DNA from: Bacillota bacterium
GTDB lineage: Bacteria > Bacillota > Clostridia > Christensenellales > Aristaeellaceae
NCBI GenBank assembly: GCA_023391725.1
Contig: JAEWAH010000262.1
Location: 1-9,621 of the forward strand
DNA length: 9,621 bases
Direction of reading: 5' to 3'
Both the position numbers and the translations under genes were made by a program. Under the pieces are notes generated by a model. That model was not told the origin of the DNA, did not search any database, and saw only the letters and a list, made by a program, of their open reading frames with translations. Shown here one piece after another: positions 1-5,686 of the stretch. How positions within the stretch are numbered: the first letter of the stretch is position 1; each line of letters begins with the position of its first letter.

Positions 1-42
1 CCCCTGTGTACGTTCGGTACCAATTTGTAAGGAGGAATAACT

Positions 43-1164
43 ATGTCTAGCGTCTCTCTCAGCCATATCTACAAAACTTTCGCCGGTGGGGTTACAGCTG
101 TCAGCGATTTTACCTTGGACATTGAAGACAAGGAGTTCATCGTTCTGGTCGGGCCTTCCGGCTGCGGAAAGTCTACCACCCTGCGCATGGTGGCCGGTCT
201 GGAAGAGATCAGCGATGGCCAGTTGTACATCGGCGAAAAGCTAGTGAACGACGTGGCCCCCAAAGATCGCGATATCGCCATGGTGTTCCAGAACTACGCT
301 CTGTACCCCCATATGACCGTGTATGACAACATGGCCTTCGGCCTGAAGCTGCGCAAGACCCCCAAGGATGAGATCAAGCGCCGCGTGGAAGAAGCCGCCC
401 GCATTTTGGATATCAGCCATCTTCTCAATCGTAAGCCCAAGGCCCTTTCCGGCGGCCAGCGTCAGCGTGTCGCCCTGGGCCGCGCCATCGTCCGTGAGCC
501 CAAGGTCTTCCTGATGGACGAACCTCTGTCCAACCTGGATGCCAAGCTCCGCGTGGCCATGCGTACCGAGATCACCAAGCTCCATCAGCGTCTGCAGACC
601 ACCTTCATCTACGTGACCCACGATCAGATCGAGGCCATGACGATGGGTACCCGCATCGTGGTCATGAAGGATGGCTTCATCCAGCAGGTTGACACCCCGC
701 AGAACCTGTACGACTATCCCACCAACCTGTTCGTGGCCGGCTTCATCGGCAGCCCGCAGATGAACTTCTTCAACGTCAAGCTGGAGAAGCAGGGTAAGGA
801 AGTCTACGCTATCTTCGGCGAGAACAAGGTGCTTGTGCCCGCTGGCAAGATCGCTAAGCTTACTGATGAAAGCTACGTCGGCAAGGAAGTCATCCTGGGC
901 ATCCGCCCCGAGAACGTCCATGACGAAGAAGTGTTCATCAACAACCTGCCCGAGGCCGTTATCGACGTGAGCGTGGAAGTCACCGAGCTCATGGGCGCCG
1001 AGACCTACCTGTACCTGAAGACCAGCGGCAAGGACGACAACATCATCGCCCGCGTTGATCCCCGTACCTCCAGCCGCGCTGGCAACCAGATCAAGGTGGC
1101 CTTCGATACCAACCATCTGCATTTCTTTGATAAAGAGACCGAGGCCAGTATCCTCACCCGCTGA
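43..1164 (+). CDS. ugpC: Sugar ABC transporter ATP-binding protein (UgpC/MsmK/MalK type)
   Basis: This 373-aa cytoplasmic ATPase would energise a carbohydrate (CUT1-type) ABC importer. Visible motifs, in order, are Walker A GPSGCGKST (residues 37-45), Q-loop Gln83, signature LSGGQ (135-139), Walker B ending FLMDEP (156-161), the SNLD D-loop and H-loop His193. The remainder from about residue 235 (GFIGSPQMNFF onward) is the regulatory OB/TOBE region of MalK-type proteins. Length is normal for the family. The ATG follows a perfect AAGGAGG (29-35) at 7-nt spacing. No permease or binding-protein gene is adjacent and a strong terminator follows, which fits a stand-alone shared ATPase serving several sugar importers, as known for MsmK-like proteins; this role is inferred. 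The codons are strongly biased towards C-ending synonyms, more than in neighbouring genes, suggesting high expression. UgpC, MsmK and MalK cannot be separated by sequence alone, so the substrate is open. Confidence 0.95.
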   Translation: MSSVSLSHIYKTFAGGVTAVSDFTLDIEDKEFIVLVGPSGCGKSTTLRMVAGLEEISDGQLYIGEKLVNDVAPKDRDIAMVFQNYALYPHMTVYDNMAFGLKLRKTPKDEIKRRVEEAARILDISHLLNRKPKALSGGQRQRVALGRAIVREPKVFLMDEPLSNLDAKLRVAMRTEITKLHQRLQTTFIYVTHDQIEAMTMGTRIVVMKDGFIQQVDTPQNLYDYPTNLFVAGFIGSPQMNFFNVKLEKQGKEVYAIFGENKVLVPAGKIAKLTDESYVGKEVILGIRPENVHDEEVFINNLPEAVIDVSVEVTELMGAETYLYLKTSGKDDNIIARVDPRTSSRAGNQIKVAFDTNHLHFFDKETEASILTR

Positions 1165-1187
1165 GCCTGCTGAAATGCACCGCAATC

Positions 1188-1221
1188 GCAAAAATGCCGC
1201 TCGAAAGGGCGGCATTTTTGC
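1188..1221 (+). terminator. Rho-independent terminator of the ABC ATPase gene
   Basis: A perfect 13-bp stem (GCAAAAATGCCGC at 1188-1200 pairing with GCGGCATTTTTGC at 1209-1221) surrounds an 8-nt loop. The 3' arm contains TTTTT. It starts 23 nt after the stop codon. Because the A- and T-runs lie inside the arms, it could also stop minus-strand transcription. Confidence 0.9.
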
Positions 1222-1294
1222 TTGCGTTGTCTTGCTTGGCGACAAATAGCATAATGTGATCGTAGCCGCGACGCCCCCGGCGCGCCGGTGTAGG

Positions 1295-1421
1295 CAATCC
1301 TCAGTCAGGCTGCTGGCTGTCATCTCCTTTTGACAATCCTCAGTCTCGCTTCGCTCGCCAGCTCCTTTCAAAAGGAGCCTTGCATTTGGGAGCCTTGCTC
1401 TCCTTTTGAACAGGCTTGCAT
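1295..1421 (-). repeat. Dispersed GC-rich intergenic repeat, copy A
   Basis: The reverse complement of 1334-1381 matches 7281-7328 over 48 nt with one mismatch, including the self-complementary core GCTCCTTTTGAAAGGAGC. A second part, CAATCCTCAGTCAGGCTG at 1295-1312, matches near 7376-7393 in inverse orientation (CAGGCTGACTGAGGATTG). A degenerate echo (CTCCTTTTGAACAGGCTTGC) lies at 1399-1418. There are no coding signs. Open frames across it are artefacts of the repeat, whose minus-strand reading gives GAGERSETED-like peptides. It fills most of the gap between the ATPase and the next promoter; nothing else convincing was seen in 1222-1520. Confidence 0.7.
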
Positions 1422-1522
1422 CCGCTGCCTCTCATAATGAATGCAGCGTGCCGCTTCTTTCTGAAAAATTATATAGCATAAATTTTGCAGACGGGGCAAA
1501 ATAAAAAATGAAAAAAGACTTG

Positions 1523-1570
1523 AAACCCCGCTTTTTTTATGAAATCTTCACAATTTTAGCGGGTTTTTCG
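1523..1570 (+). terminator. Possible long-loop hairpin terminator
   Basis: CCCGCT at 1527-1532 can pair with AGCGGG at 1558-1563, extended by AAA/TTT across a one-base bulge, and the right arm is followed by TTTTTCG. The 25-nt loop is long for an intrinsic terminator. It may insulate the next gene from upstream transcription, or it may be chance pairing in an AT-rich stretch. Confidence 0.3.
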
Positions 1571-1571
1571 C

Positions 1572-1600
1572 TTTTCAGGGAAAAGAGATTGTGATAAGAT
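1572..1600 (+). promoter_or_regulatory. Predicted promoter of the CdaR/PucR-type regulator gene
   Basis: TTTTCA (1572-1577) and TAAGAT (1595-1600) are 17 nt apart, and the -10 is preceded by TG plus one base (TGATAAGAT), an extended -10. Each hexamer matches consensus at 4 of 6 positions. The predicted transcript start is near 1607, which would leave the ATG at 1606 outside the mRNA and favours the downstream TTG start. Confidence 0.4.
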
Positions 1601-1630
1601 AAGAGATGATATTTGTTCCAGTTAATGGTG

Positions 1631-1637
1631 AAAGGAG
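1631..1637 (+). promoter_or_regulatory. Ribosome binding site deciding the start of the regulator gene
   Basis: AAAGGAG lies 10 nt before the TTG at 1648, while the ATG at 1606 has only GATAAGAG ahead of it. The good Shine-Dalgarno sequence inside the longer frame argues that translation starts at TTG 1648. Confidence 0.55.
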
Positions 1638-1647
1638 CGGCCAAGTT

Positions 1648-2712
1648 TTGTTTGATAAGCGGTTTGTTTTGAAGGTAGCCCAAGCGTTTTCCCGCCTGAG
1701 CGTACCTGTTCTTCTTTTGGATGGCCATGGCGATGCAGTCTATCCGGAGGAGGCGGACTCTCACAGCCTTCCTGAAGGGCTTAGCCTGGGGCAGACGCGG
1801 CAAGCGGAAAGTTATCTGTATCACTGCGTGGATACCCAGCCGTATCTGGTGGTGTGCGTGAGCCAGAGCGCCCCCGGCGCACAGGATGTGCTGCTGCTTG
1901 CCGAATCCATGCTTCAGGCGCTTGGGCAAATGGGCGCATCTGTCGCGGACATGAGCGATGTGTACCGCCGGGCGCTTCGGGAGGAGGTCGGCGGATCCGA
2001 ACTGGAAGCGCTGGCCCATGAGCATCAAATCCCCCTGGAAATGGAACGCTGCGTGATGCTGTTTTACATCGTGCAGACCGGGGCGGAAAGCGCACTGACA
2101 CTTTTGCAGGAGATCGTGCCCCAGACGGACGGCGATGTGCTGGTGGAAGTTGACCGGCACATGGTGGCGCTGCTCAAGGACATGGCAAGTGTGGAAGACC
2201 CGGAGGACCTGACGCAGTTTGCCGAAGCTGTTCAGGAAACGCTGATGAGCGAGACGGCGCACCAGATGAGCGTGGGCATCGGGGAGCCGCGGCATAACCT
2301 ATCTTCCCTGGGGGAAAGCTATCGCGAGGCACGCCGGGCCATGGAAGTGGGGCGCATCTTTCAGCCCACCAGCAATATCCATGTGTTCCGCCGGCTCATG
2401 CTGGAGCGGTTTTTGACCGAGCTGCCCCGGGATATCAGCGCCTATTACCACAGCCTTTTGTTTAACCGCAAAACGGCAAGGCTGTTCAATGATGAAATGC
2501 TCTATACCATCGAAATGTTCTTCAAAAAGGACTTGAATCTGTCGGATACGGCGCGGCAGCTGTACATCCACCGCAACACGCTTGTCTACCGCCTTGACAA
2601 GGTGCAGCGCCAAATAGGCCTTGATCTGCGCAAGTTTGAAGATGCGGTGACTTTCAAGATCCTGATGGAGCTCAAAAAGTGCGGCAGTGAAAAGCCTCAA
2701 TTGATCCATTGA
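1648..2712 (+). CDS. CdaR/PucR-family transcriptional regulator
   Basis: A 354-aa DNA-binding regulator if started at TTG 1648; an in-frame ATG at 1606 would give 368 aa but has no good ribosome site and sits at the predicted transcript start. The C-terminus carries the PucR-type helix-turn-helix: DLNLSDTARQLYIHRNTLVY followed by RLDKVQRQIGLDLRKFEDAV, where the IHRNTLxYRLxK core is diagnostic. The middle, with MSVGIGEPRHNLSSLGESYR then EARRAMEVG, looks like the GGDEF-like domain of CdaR-type regulators. The N-terminal 150 residues probably form a ligand-sensing domain, unassigned here. Relatives respond to sugar diacids, purines or amino acids, so the ligand cannot be deduced. The stop codon is 25 nt before the S41 protease start, suggesting one transcript. 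No signal peptide or membrane segment is seen. Confidence 0.88.
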   Translation: MFDKRFVLKVAQAFSRLSVPVLLLDGHGDAVYPEEADSHSLPEGLSLGQTRQAESYLYHCVDTQPYLVVCVSQSAPGAQDVLLLAESMLQALGQMGASVADMSDVYRRALREEVGGSELEALAHEHQIPLEMERCVMLFYIVQTGAESALTLLQEIVPQTDGDVLVEVDRHMVALLKDMASVEDPEDLTQFAEAVQETLMSETAHQMSVGIGEPRHNLSSLGESYREARRAMEVGRIFQPTSNIHVFRRLMLERFLTELPRDISAYYHSLLFNRKTARLFNDEMLYTIEMFFKKDLNLSDTARQLYIHRNTLVYRLDKVQRQIGLDLRKFEDAVTFKILMELKKCGSEKPQLIH

Positions 2713-2737
2713 TTTTTCTCCCAAAGAAAGGCAGTTT

Positions 2738-3961
2738 ATGAAGAAGTTGCGTACGCTAGCCGCGGCGGCCCTGGTATTGATCCTGCTTACCAGCTGCACC
2801 ATGCTGGGCGGGCAGGCGGAAACGGAAGCGTCCCCCACTCCCTCGGGGGAGACGGTCACCGTCTCCAAGGAAGAATATGACCGGCTCCAGCGCTACAAGG
2901 AGCTGGACGAACTGCTTAAGACCGTGGAGCAATACTACTACCAGGAGCCCAAAATCGACGCGCTGGTGCAAAACGCAGAGCGCGGGCTGCTCTTTGGCTT
3001 GGAAGACCCATACAGCTTCTACTACAGCCCCGAGGAGTACAAGAAGCTTTGGGAAGAGGATGAAGGCGCCTATGCGGGCATCGGCATCCAGATTTCCGCA
3101 AACTATGATACCCTCAAGTGCACCGTGACCCGGGTGTTCAAGGGCAGCCCCGCCCAGGCAGCCGGTATCCATAAGGGCGACGTGCTGAAAACGGTGAACG
3201 ACCTTCAGGTAGACGCCTATAACCTCCAGGACGCGGTAGACATCATGCGCGGAACCGTGGGAGAGACCGTGAAAGTGGTTATGCTCCGTGGTACGGAGAG
3301 CCTCACCTTTACGATCCCCAGGGCCAACGTTCAGGTGAACCGCGTGGAATCCACCATGCTGGAGGGGAATATCGGCTTGGTGAGCCTGTTCGAGTTTGCG
3401 GGGGATTGCCGTACCGCTTTCATGGACGCGGTGGATAAACTGGTCAAAGACGGCGCCAAGGGGCTCGTGGTTGATCTGCGCGACAATCCCGGCGGCTGGG
3501 TGGATGATGCCGTGGCCATCGCCGATATGTTCCTGCCTGAGGGAACGGTTTACTATGCAGAATACAGGAGCGGCGAGCGGGAATACGCCTACTCCAAGGA
3601 GGGGGCGCTGAACATCCCCCTGGTAGTGATCATGAACGAAAACTCCGCTTCCGCTTCGGAAGTGCTGGCCGGGGCCTTGCAGGACCGGGGCGCCGCCACC
3701 ATCGTGGGCGTCACCTCCTACGGCAAGGGCATCATCCAGTACGTGCTGCCGGTAGGCTCAAACGGTGCGGGCATGCAATTGACCGTGGCCCAGTATTTCA
3801 CCCCCAACGGCAACAAAGTGCACAAAGTGGGCATCAGCCCCAATGTGGAAGCCAAGCTGCCGGAAGGTGACAACGGCATGTATGAATTTGGGGATCTGAA
3901 GGATCCGCAGCTGAGCAAAGCCGTTGAAGTCGTCAAAGAAAAAATCGGGCAGCAGCAGTAA
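2738..3961 (+). CDS. Lipoprotein S41-family C-terminal processing peptidase (CtpA/CtpB-like)
   Basis: This 407-aa envelope serine protease starts with a lipoprotein signal (MKKLRTLAAAALVLILLTSC; lipobox LTSC, lipidated Cys20), so it should be anchored outside the membrane. A short Thr/Pro/Ser linker and a helical N-domain follow, then a PDZ domain at about 110-190 (AYAGIGIQIS, then GSPAQAAGIHKGDVLKTVND). The S41 catalytic domain contains VVDLRDNPGGWVDDAV and the Ser-Lys-Gln centre: Ser305 in NENSASASEVL, Lys330 in TSYGKG and Gln334. The Ser-Lys spacing of 25 equals that of E. coli Prc. All key residues are present. Such proteases trim exported proteins, and in Bacillus CtpB takes part in a sporulation signalling cascade; the substrate here is unknown. 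A GAAAGG site at 2726-2731 lies 6 nt before the ATG. It is probably co-transcribed with the upstream regulator. Confidence 0.93.
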   Translation: MKKLRTLAAAALVLILLTSCTMLGGQAETEASPTPSGETVTVSKEEYDRLQRYKELDELLKTVEQYYYQEPKIDALVQNAERGLLFGLEDPYSFYYSPEEYKKLWEEDEGAYAGIGIQISANYDTLKCTVTRVFKGSPAQAAGIHKGDVLKTVNDLQVDAYNLQDAVDIMRGTVGETVKVVMLRGTESLTFTIPRANVQVNRVESTMLEGNIGLVSLFEFAGDCRTAFMDAVDKLVKDGAKGLVVDLRDNPGGWVDDAVAIADMFLPEGTVYYAEYRSGEREYAYSKEGALNIPLVVIMNENSASASEVLAGALQDRGAATIVGVTSYGKGIIQYVLPVGSNGAGMQLTVAQYFTPNGNKVHKVGISPNVEAKLPEGDNGMYEFGDLKDPQLSKAVEVVKEKIGQQQ

Positions 3962-4089
3962 AACGCGGGAAATGCCACGCAAACCCTAGCGGGTTCGTGC
4001 GGGGGAGCGGCGGCATTAGAATACTCCTGATTGACGGTCAAGGCGCGCCAAGACCGGAGAGGGAAGGGGGAGGCTTATGTCTTACGTTT

Positions 4090-4125
4090 GGGACAGCCGG
4101 TGACAGTGCCGCGCTGTCCCTTTTT
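4090..4125 (+). terminator. Rho-independent terminator after the S41 protease gene
   Basis: GGGACAGC (4090-4097) pairs with GCTGTCCC (4113-4120), with extra CGG/CCG pairing in the loop, followed directly by TTTTT. It lies about 130 nt after the protease stop. The space between (3962-4089) has no gene but can fold: AATGCC (3971-3976) pairs with GGCATT (4012-4017), enclosing AACCC/GGGTT. Confidence 0.8.
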
Positions 4126-4130
4126 AGGCA

Positions 4131-4369
4131 AATACTAATTCAAAACTTTAACGCATCATCGCGGCGGATCTTTTTGCATTTCGCCCATCACCCCTGCGGG
4201 GCGCTGGGTACGGCCCTACTCACTGCGTTCGCAGGGCCTAGTCGGGCCTTCGGCCCTCCCTCGTGGTCTGGACTCCACGTAGGCCGCCTGCTACGCGTCG
4301 CTACAATTCCTTGTACCGCGCAAAAATCCCTCGCCGCTTTGGCTGCATTATAATTTCTCATTAGTATTG
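4131..4369. mobile_element. MITE-like repeat with imperfect terminal inverted repeats
   Basis: The left end AATACTAATTCAAAACTTTA and the reverse complement of the right end (AATACTAATGAGAAATTATA) start with the same nine bases. They stay similar for about 45 bp (CGCA/TGCA, GCGGCG, then CTTTTTGC/ATTTTTGC). The 150-bp centre is GC-rich and full of small hairpins, for example GGGCC-TTC-GGCCC at 4244-4256 and CTGCG-TT-CGCAG at 4223-4234. It has no credible coding capacity. A second copy of the right end occurs at 5245-5286, so the ends are repeated locally. No clear target-site duplication was found, so mobility is inferred from the inverted ends only. Confidence 0.6.
4349..4354 (+). promoter_or_regulatory. 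Possible -10 element inside the right end of the MITE-like repeat
   Basis: A perfect TATAAT lies in the right terminal repeat, 45 nt before the ATG at 4399. No convincing -35 is found at 16-18 nt upstream (the sequence there is near ATCCCT), so this is a weak call based mainly on the hexamer and its placement. Confidence 0.25.
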
Positions 4370-4398
4370 ACTTGGCTAACAGAAGGAGAGTGGCGAAC

Positions 4399-4683
4399 AT
4401 GCCCGCGGAAGAAAGGCTTGGCTTTGTGGGCCTGGTGGTGGAGGACCGGGTACAGGTCCCACGGCTCAACGAGATCCTCAGCGACTATGGGGATATGATC
4501 AGAGGCCGAATCGGTGTTCCAGACCGGGAAACGGGGATCGGCGTCATCGGACTGATCGTGGAAGGCTCCAACGAGAGGATCGGCGCCATGACCGGGCGGC
4601 TGGGCAATTTGAAAGGCGTGCAGGTGAAAAGCGCCCTCACTGCAAAGACCCGTAAGACAACGGAAAATGGAGGGGAACCTTGA
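4399..4683 (+). CDS. Iron-only hydrogenase system regulator, TM1266 family
   Basis: A 94-aa small protein whose whole length fits the TM1266-type family, a ferredoxin-like, ACT/NikR-C-like fold found with [FeFe]-hydrogenase maturation genes. The tell-tale segments are RLGFVGLVVEDR (6-17), LNEILSDYGDMIRGRIGVP (23-41), GIGVIGLIVEG (46-56) and GAMTGRLGNLKGVQVKSAL (62-80). The family role is regulatory or sensory but is not firmly established biochemically. ATG 4399 is chosen because AAGGAG (4383-4388) lies 10 nt upstream; an in-frame TTG at 4372 would add nine residues but has no ribosome site. The stop overlaps the start of the next gene (TGATG), so the two are translationally coupled. No hydE, hydF, hydG or hydrogenase gene is in the window. 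The Lys/Thr/Gly-rich tail after residue 82 is probably disordered. Confidence 0.85.
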   Translation: MPAEERLGFVGLVVEDRVQVPRLNEILSDYGDMIRGRIGVPDRETGIGVIGLIVEGSNERIGAMTGRLGNLKGVQVKSALTAKTRKTTENGGEP

Positions 4684-5237
4684 TGCAATCGAACAAAACC
4701 AGGCAATTGGTGACGGCGGCAGCACTGCTTGCGCTGACACTGGTGTTTCAGAATATCCGGCTTCTGCCCATCGGGATAACGGTCTCTACGTATATCATCG
4801 GCACACTGGTGAATACCTGCCTCATCCTGGCCGCCTGCCTGGTCAGCCTGTGGGCGGGCCTGCTCATTTCAGTCGCCGCGCCGCTAGTGGCGCTTTTGCA
4901 AGGCTATACTCCCGCGCCCATGGTGCCATTTTTGATGGCGGGAAACATAGTGCTTGTCCTTTTGTACGGGCTGATCGCCGCGCCGAAGATCAAAAAGGAA
5001 GGGAAGCCCCACATGCTTTCCTGGGGGATCGCGGGGGTGCTGGCGGCTGTTTTAAAGTTCGCAGTGATCGCTTTGGGGAACGCACTGGTGATCCCTGCCA
5101 AGGAGGGAAAGGCGGTCTTCAGTGTCCTGCTGGCGGCGGGGGCTGCCAAGCAGACCCAGCAGTGGATCACGGCCCTCATCGCCATGGTTCTTGTTTATTT
5201 GATCCTGCCGCGGCTTCGAAAAGCGCTGGAAAGGTAA
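4683..5237 (+). CDS. ECF-transporter S-component-like membrane protein
   Basis: A 184-aa very hydrophobic protein with about six predicted membrane helices (near 8-26, 32-53, 56-74, 80-99, 112-134 and 159-177) and a positively charged loop PKIKKEGK (101-108). Size, helix number and the N-terminal pattern (TRQLVTAAALLALTLVFQNI then RLLPIG) match substrate-binding S components of energy-coupling-factor vitamin/metal importers, which work with a shared EcfA/EcfA'/EcfT module encoded elsewhere. The substrate is not evident and no riboswitch is seen upstream. The ATG at 4683 overlaps the preceding TGA by one base, with GGAGGGG (4669-4675) at 7-nt spacing. The coupling ties it to the hydrogenase-system regulator. 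It could instead belong to another small six-helix membrane family; S component is the best fit. Confidence 0.72.
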   Translation: MQSNKTRQLVTAAALLALTLVFQNIRLLPIGITVSTYIIGTLVNTCLILAACLVSLWAGLLISVAAPLVALLQGYTPAPMVPFLMAGNIVLVLLYGLIAAPKIKKEGKPHMLSWGIAGVLAAVLKFAVIALGNALVIPAKEGKAVFSVLLAAGAAKQTQQWITALIAMVLVYLILPRLRKALER

Positions 5238-5244
5238 CAAAATT

Positions 5245-5286
5245 AAATCCCTCGCTGCTTTGGATGATTAAGTTTTATCGTTAATA
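5245..5286 (+). repeat. Solo copy of the right end of the MITE-like element
   Basis: AAATCCCTCGCTGCTTTGG, then TGATTAAGTTTTATCGTTAAT, corresponds to 4324-4366 (AAATCCCTCGCCGCTTTGG, then TGCATTATAATTTCTCATTA). The first 19 bases match at 18 positions and the AT-rich remainder is looser. It begins 7 nt after the S-component stop codon and has no matching left end in this gap, so it is a fragment or decayed remnant. Confidence 0.55.
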
Positions 5287-5331
5287 AAAAAAGGAGTGCC
5301 GGGCTCCCGCACCTTATGTGGGATGCCCGGC
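5286..5331 (-). terminator. Rho-independent terminator of the DUF3343 gene
   Basis: On the minus strand GCCGGGC (5331-5325) pairs with GCCCGGC (5304-5298), with inner TCCC/GGGA pairing, and is followed shortly by a run of seven T (5292-5286). It ends the minus-strand gene whose stop is at 5337-5339. The same hairpin, followed on the plus strand by TCTGTTT, may weakly stop transcription from the S-component gene, making it partly bidirectional. Confidence 0.82.
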
Positions 5332-5336
5332 TCTGT

Positions 5337-5603
5337 TTACAAGCGCGTACAGGTAGGCCGGGTCCTTCCATCCCGCTCCACCTTATAAAAACCGATGAGG
5401 TTGCTGGGCCGTGACTGCATATAAACGTTCATTACATTCTGCGAGTCACGCATGTCGAATTGAACGGCAAGGCCACAACCTACCGCTACATCCCGGGGGG
5501 TAGCGACCACGCCCACCCGCACCCCGGACCGCTTCAGAGCCGACTCGAAGCGCATCACCTGCTGCCGGGAGCGAAAAGCAGCGATGCCGAAAATCTCGCT
5601 CAT
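5337..5603 (-). CDS. DUF3343 (putative Se/S carrier-like) small protein
   Basis: An 88-aa cytoplasmic protein. The start is the ATG at 5603-5601, with AAGGAGG (5620-5614) 10 nt upstream; the frame stays open further upstream but without better signals. The sequence fits the DUF3343 / putative Se-S carrier-like family: IAAFRSRQQVMRFESALKRS (7-26), then GVRVGVVATPRDVAVGCGLA (27-46) and VQF. The family hallmark is a Pro-Arg followed by a Gly-Cys-Gly turn, here PRDVAVGCG with Cys43. Family length is typically 75-90 aa, so it is complete. A second Cys85 lies in the basic tail. It is divergent from a cysteine desulfurase, the kind of gene it commonly accompanies in selenium-related neighbourhoods. 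A role in receiving or handing on sulfur or selenium is inferred from family and context, not demonstrated. Confidence 0.82.
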   Translation of the reverse strand: MSEIFGIAAFRSRQQVMRFESALKRSGVRVGVVATPRDVAVGCGLAVQFDMRDSQNVMNVYMQSRPSNLIGFYKVERDGRTRPTCTRL

Positions 5604-5686
5604 AGGGTTAAATCCTCCTTCCCACTTCATATAGTATACGGTGAAGGAGCACTTTGTGCGCAAGACCAGGGAAGAGAGGGCGGCCC
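5604..5686. promoter_or_regulatory. Divergent promoter region between DUF3343 and the cysteine desulfurase
   Basis: The 83-bp gap must carry both promoters. The near-palindromic TATAGTATA at 5630-5638 offers TATACT as a minus-strand -10 (5638-5633) and TATAGT as a plus-strand -10 (5630-5635). A TTGCGC lies 19 nt upstream on the minus strand and TTAAAT 16 nt upstream on the plus strand, both poor -35 matches. The overlap suggests the two genes compete for, or share control of, initiation. Confidence 0.35.

Noticed and set aside
1225..1260. Possible promoter (TTGCTT with CATAAT) after the ATPase terminator
   Set aside because: The hexamers fit poorly and there is no gene directly downstream to use it; only the repeat follows.
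241..1371. Long 376-codon minus-strand frame opposite the ABC ATPase gene
   Set aside because: It is the antisense shadow of a clear ATPase gene with biased codons, begins inside the dispersed repeat, and encodes no recognisable domain.
1481..1503. ATTTTGC/GCAAAAT inverted repeat as a terminator
   Set aside because: The stem is only 7 bp and AT-rich, and no T-run follows on either strand in the right place.
1537..2868. Minus-strand frames opposite the regulator gene (252 and 189 codons)
   Set aside because: They lie antisense to the PucR-type helix-turn-helix gene, are rich in His, Arg and Pro typical of shadow frames, and have no ribosome site.
4077..4103. Eight-codon frame (MSYVWDSR) with a GGGGGAGG just upstream, ending in the terminator loop: possible attenuator leader peptide
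   Set aside because: The ribosome-site spacing is very tight, there is no run of regulatory codons, no alternative antiterminator is evident, and the hairpin is fully explained as the protease-gene terminator.
4188..4469. Minus-strand frame of 93 codons across the MITE-like element and regulator start
   Set aside because: It is a translation of the repeat running antisense into a recognised gene, with no ribosome site and no domain.
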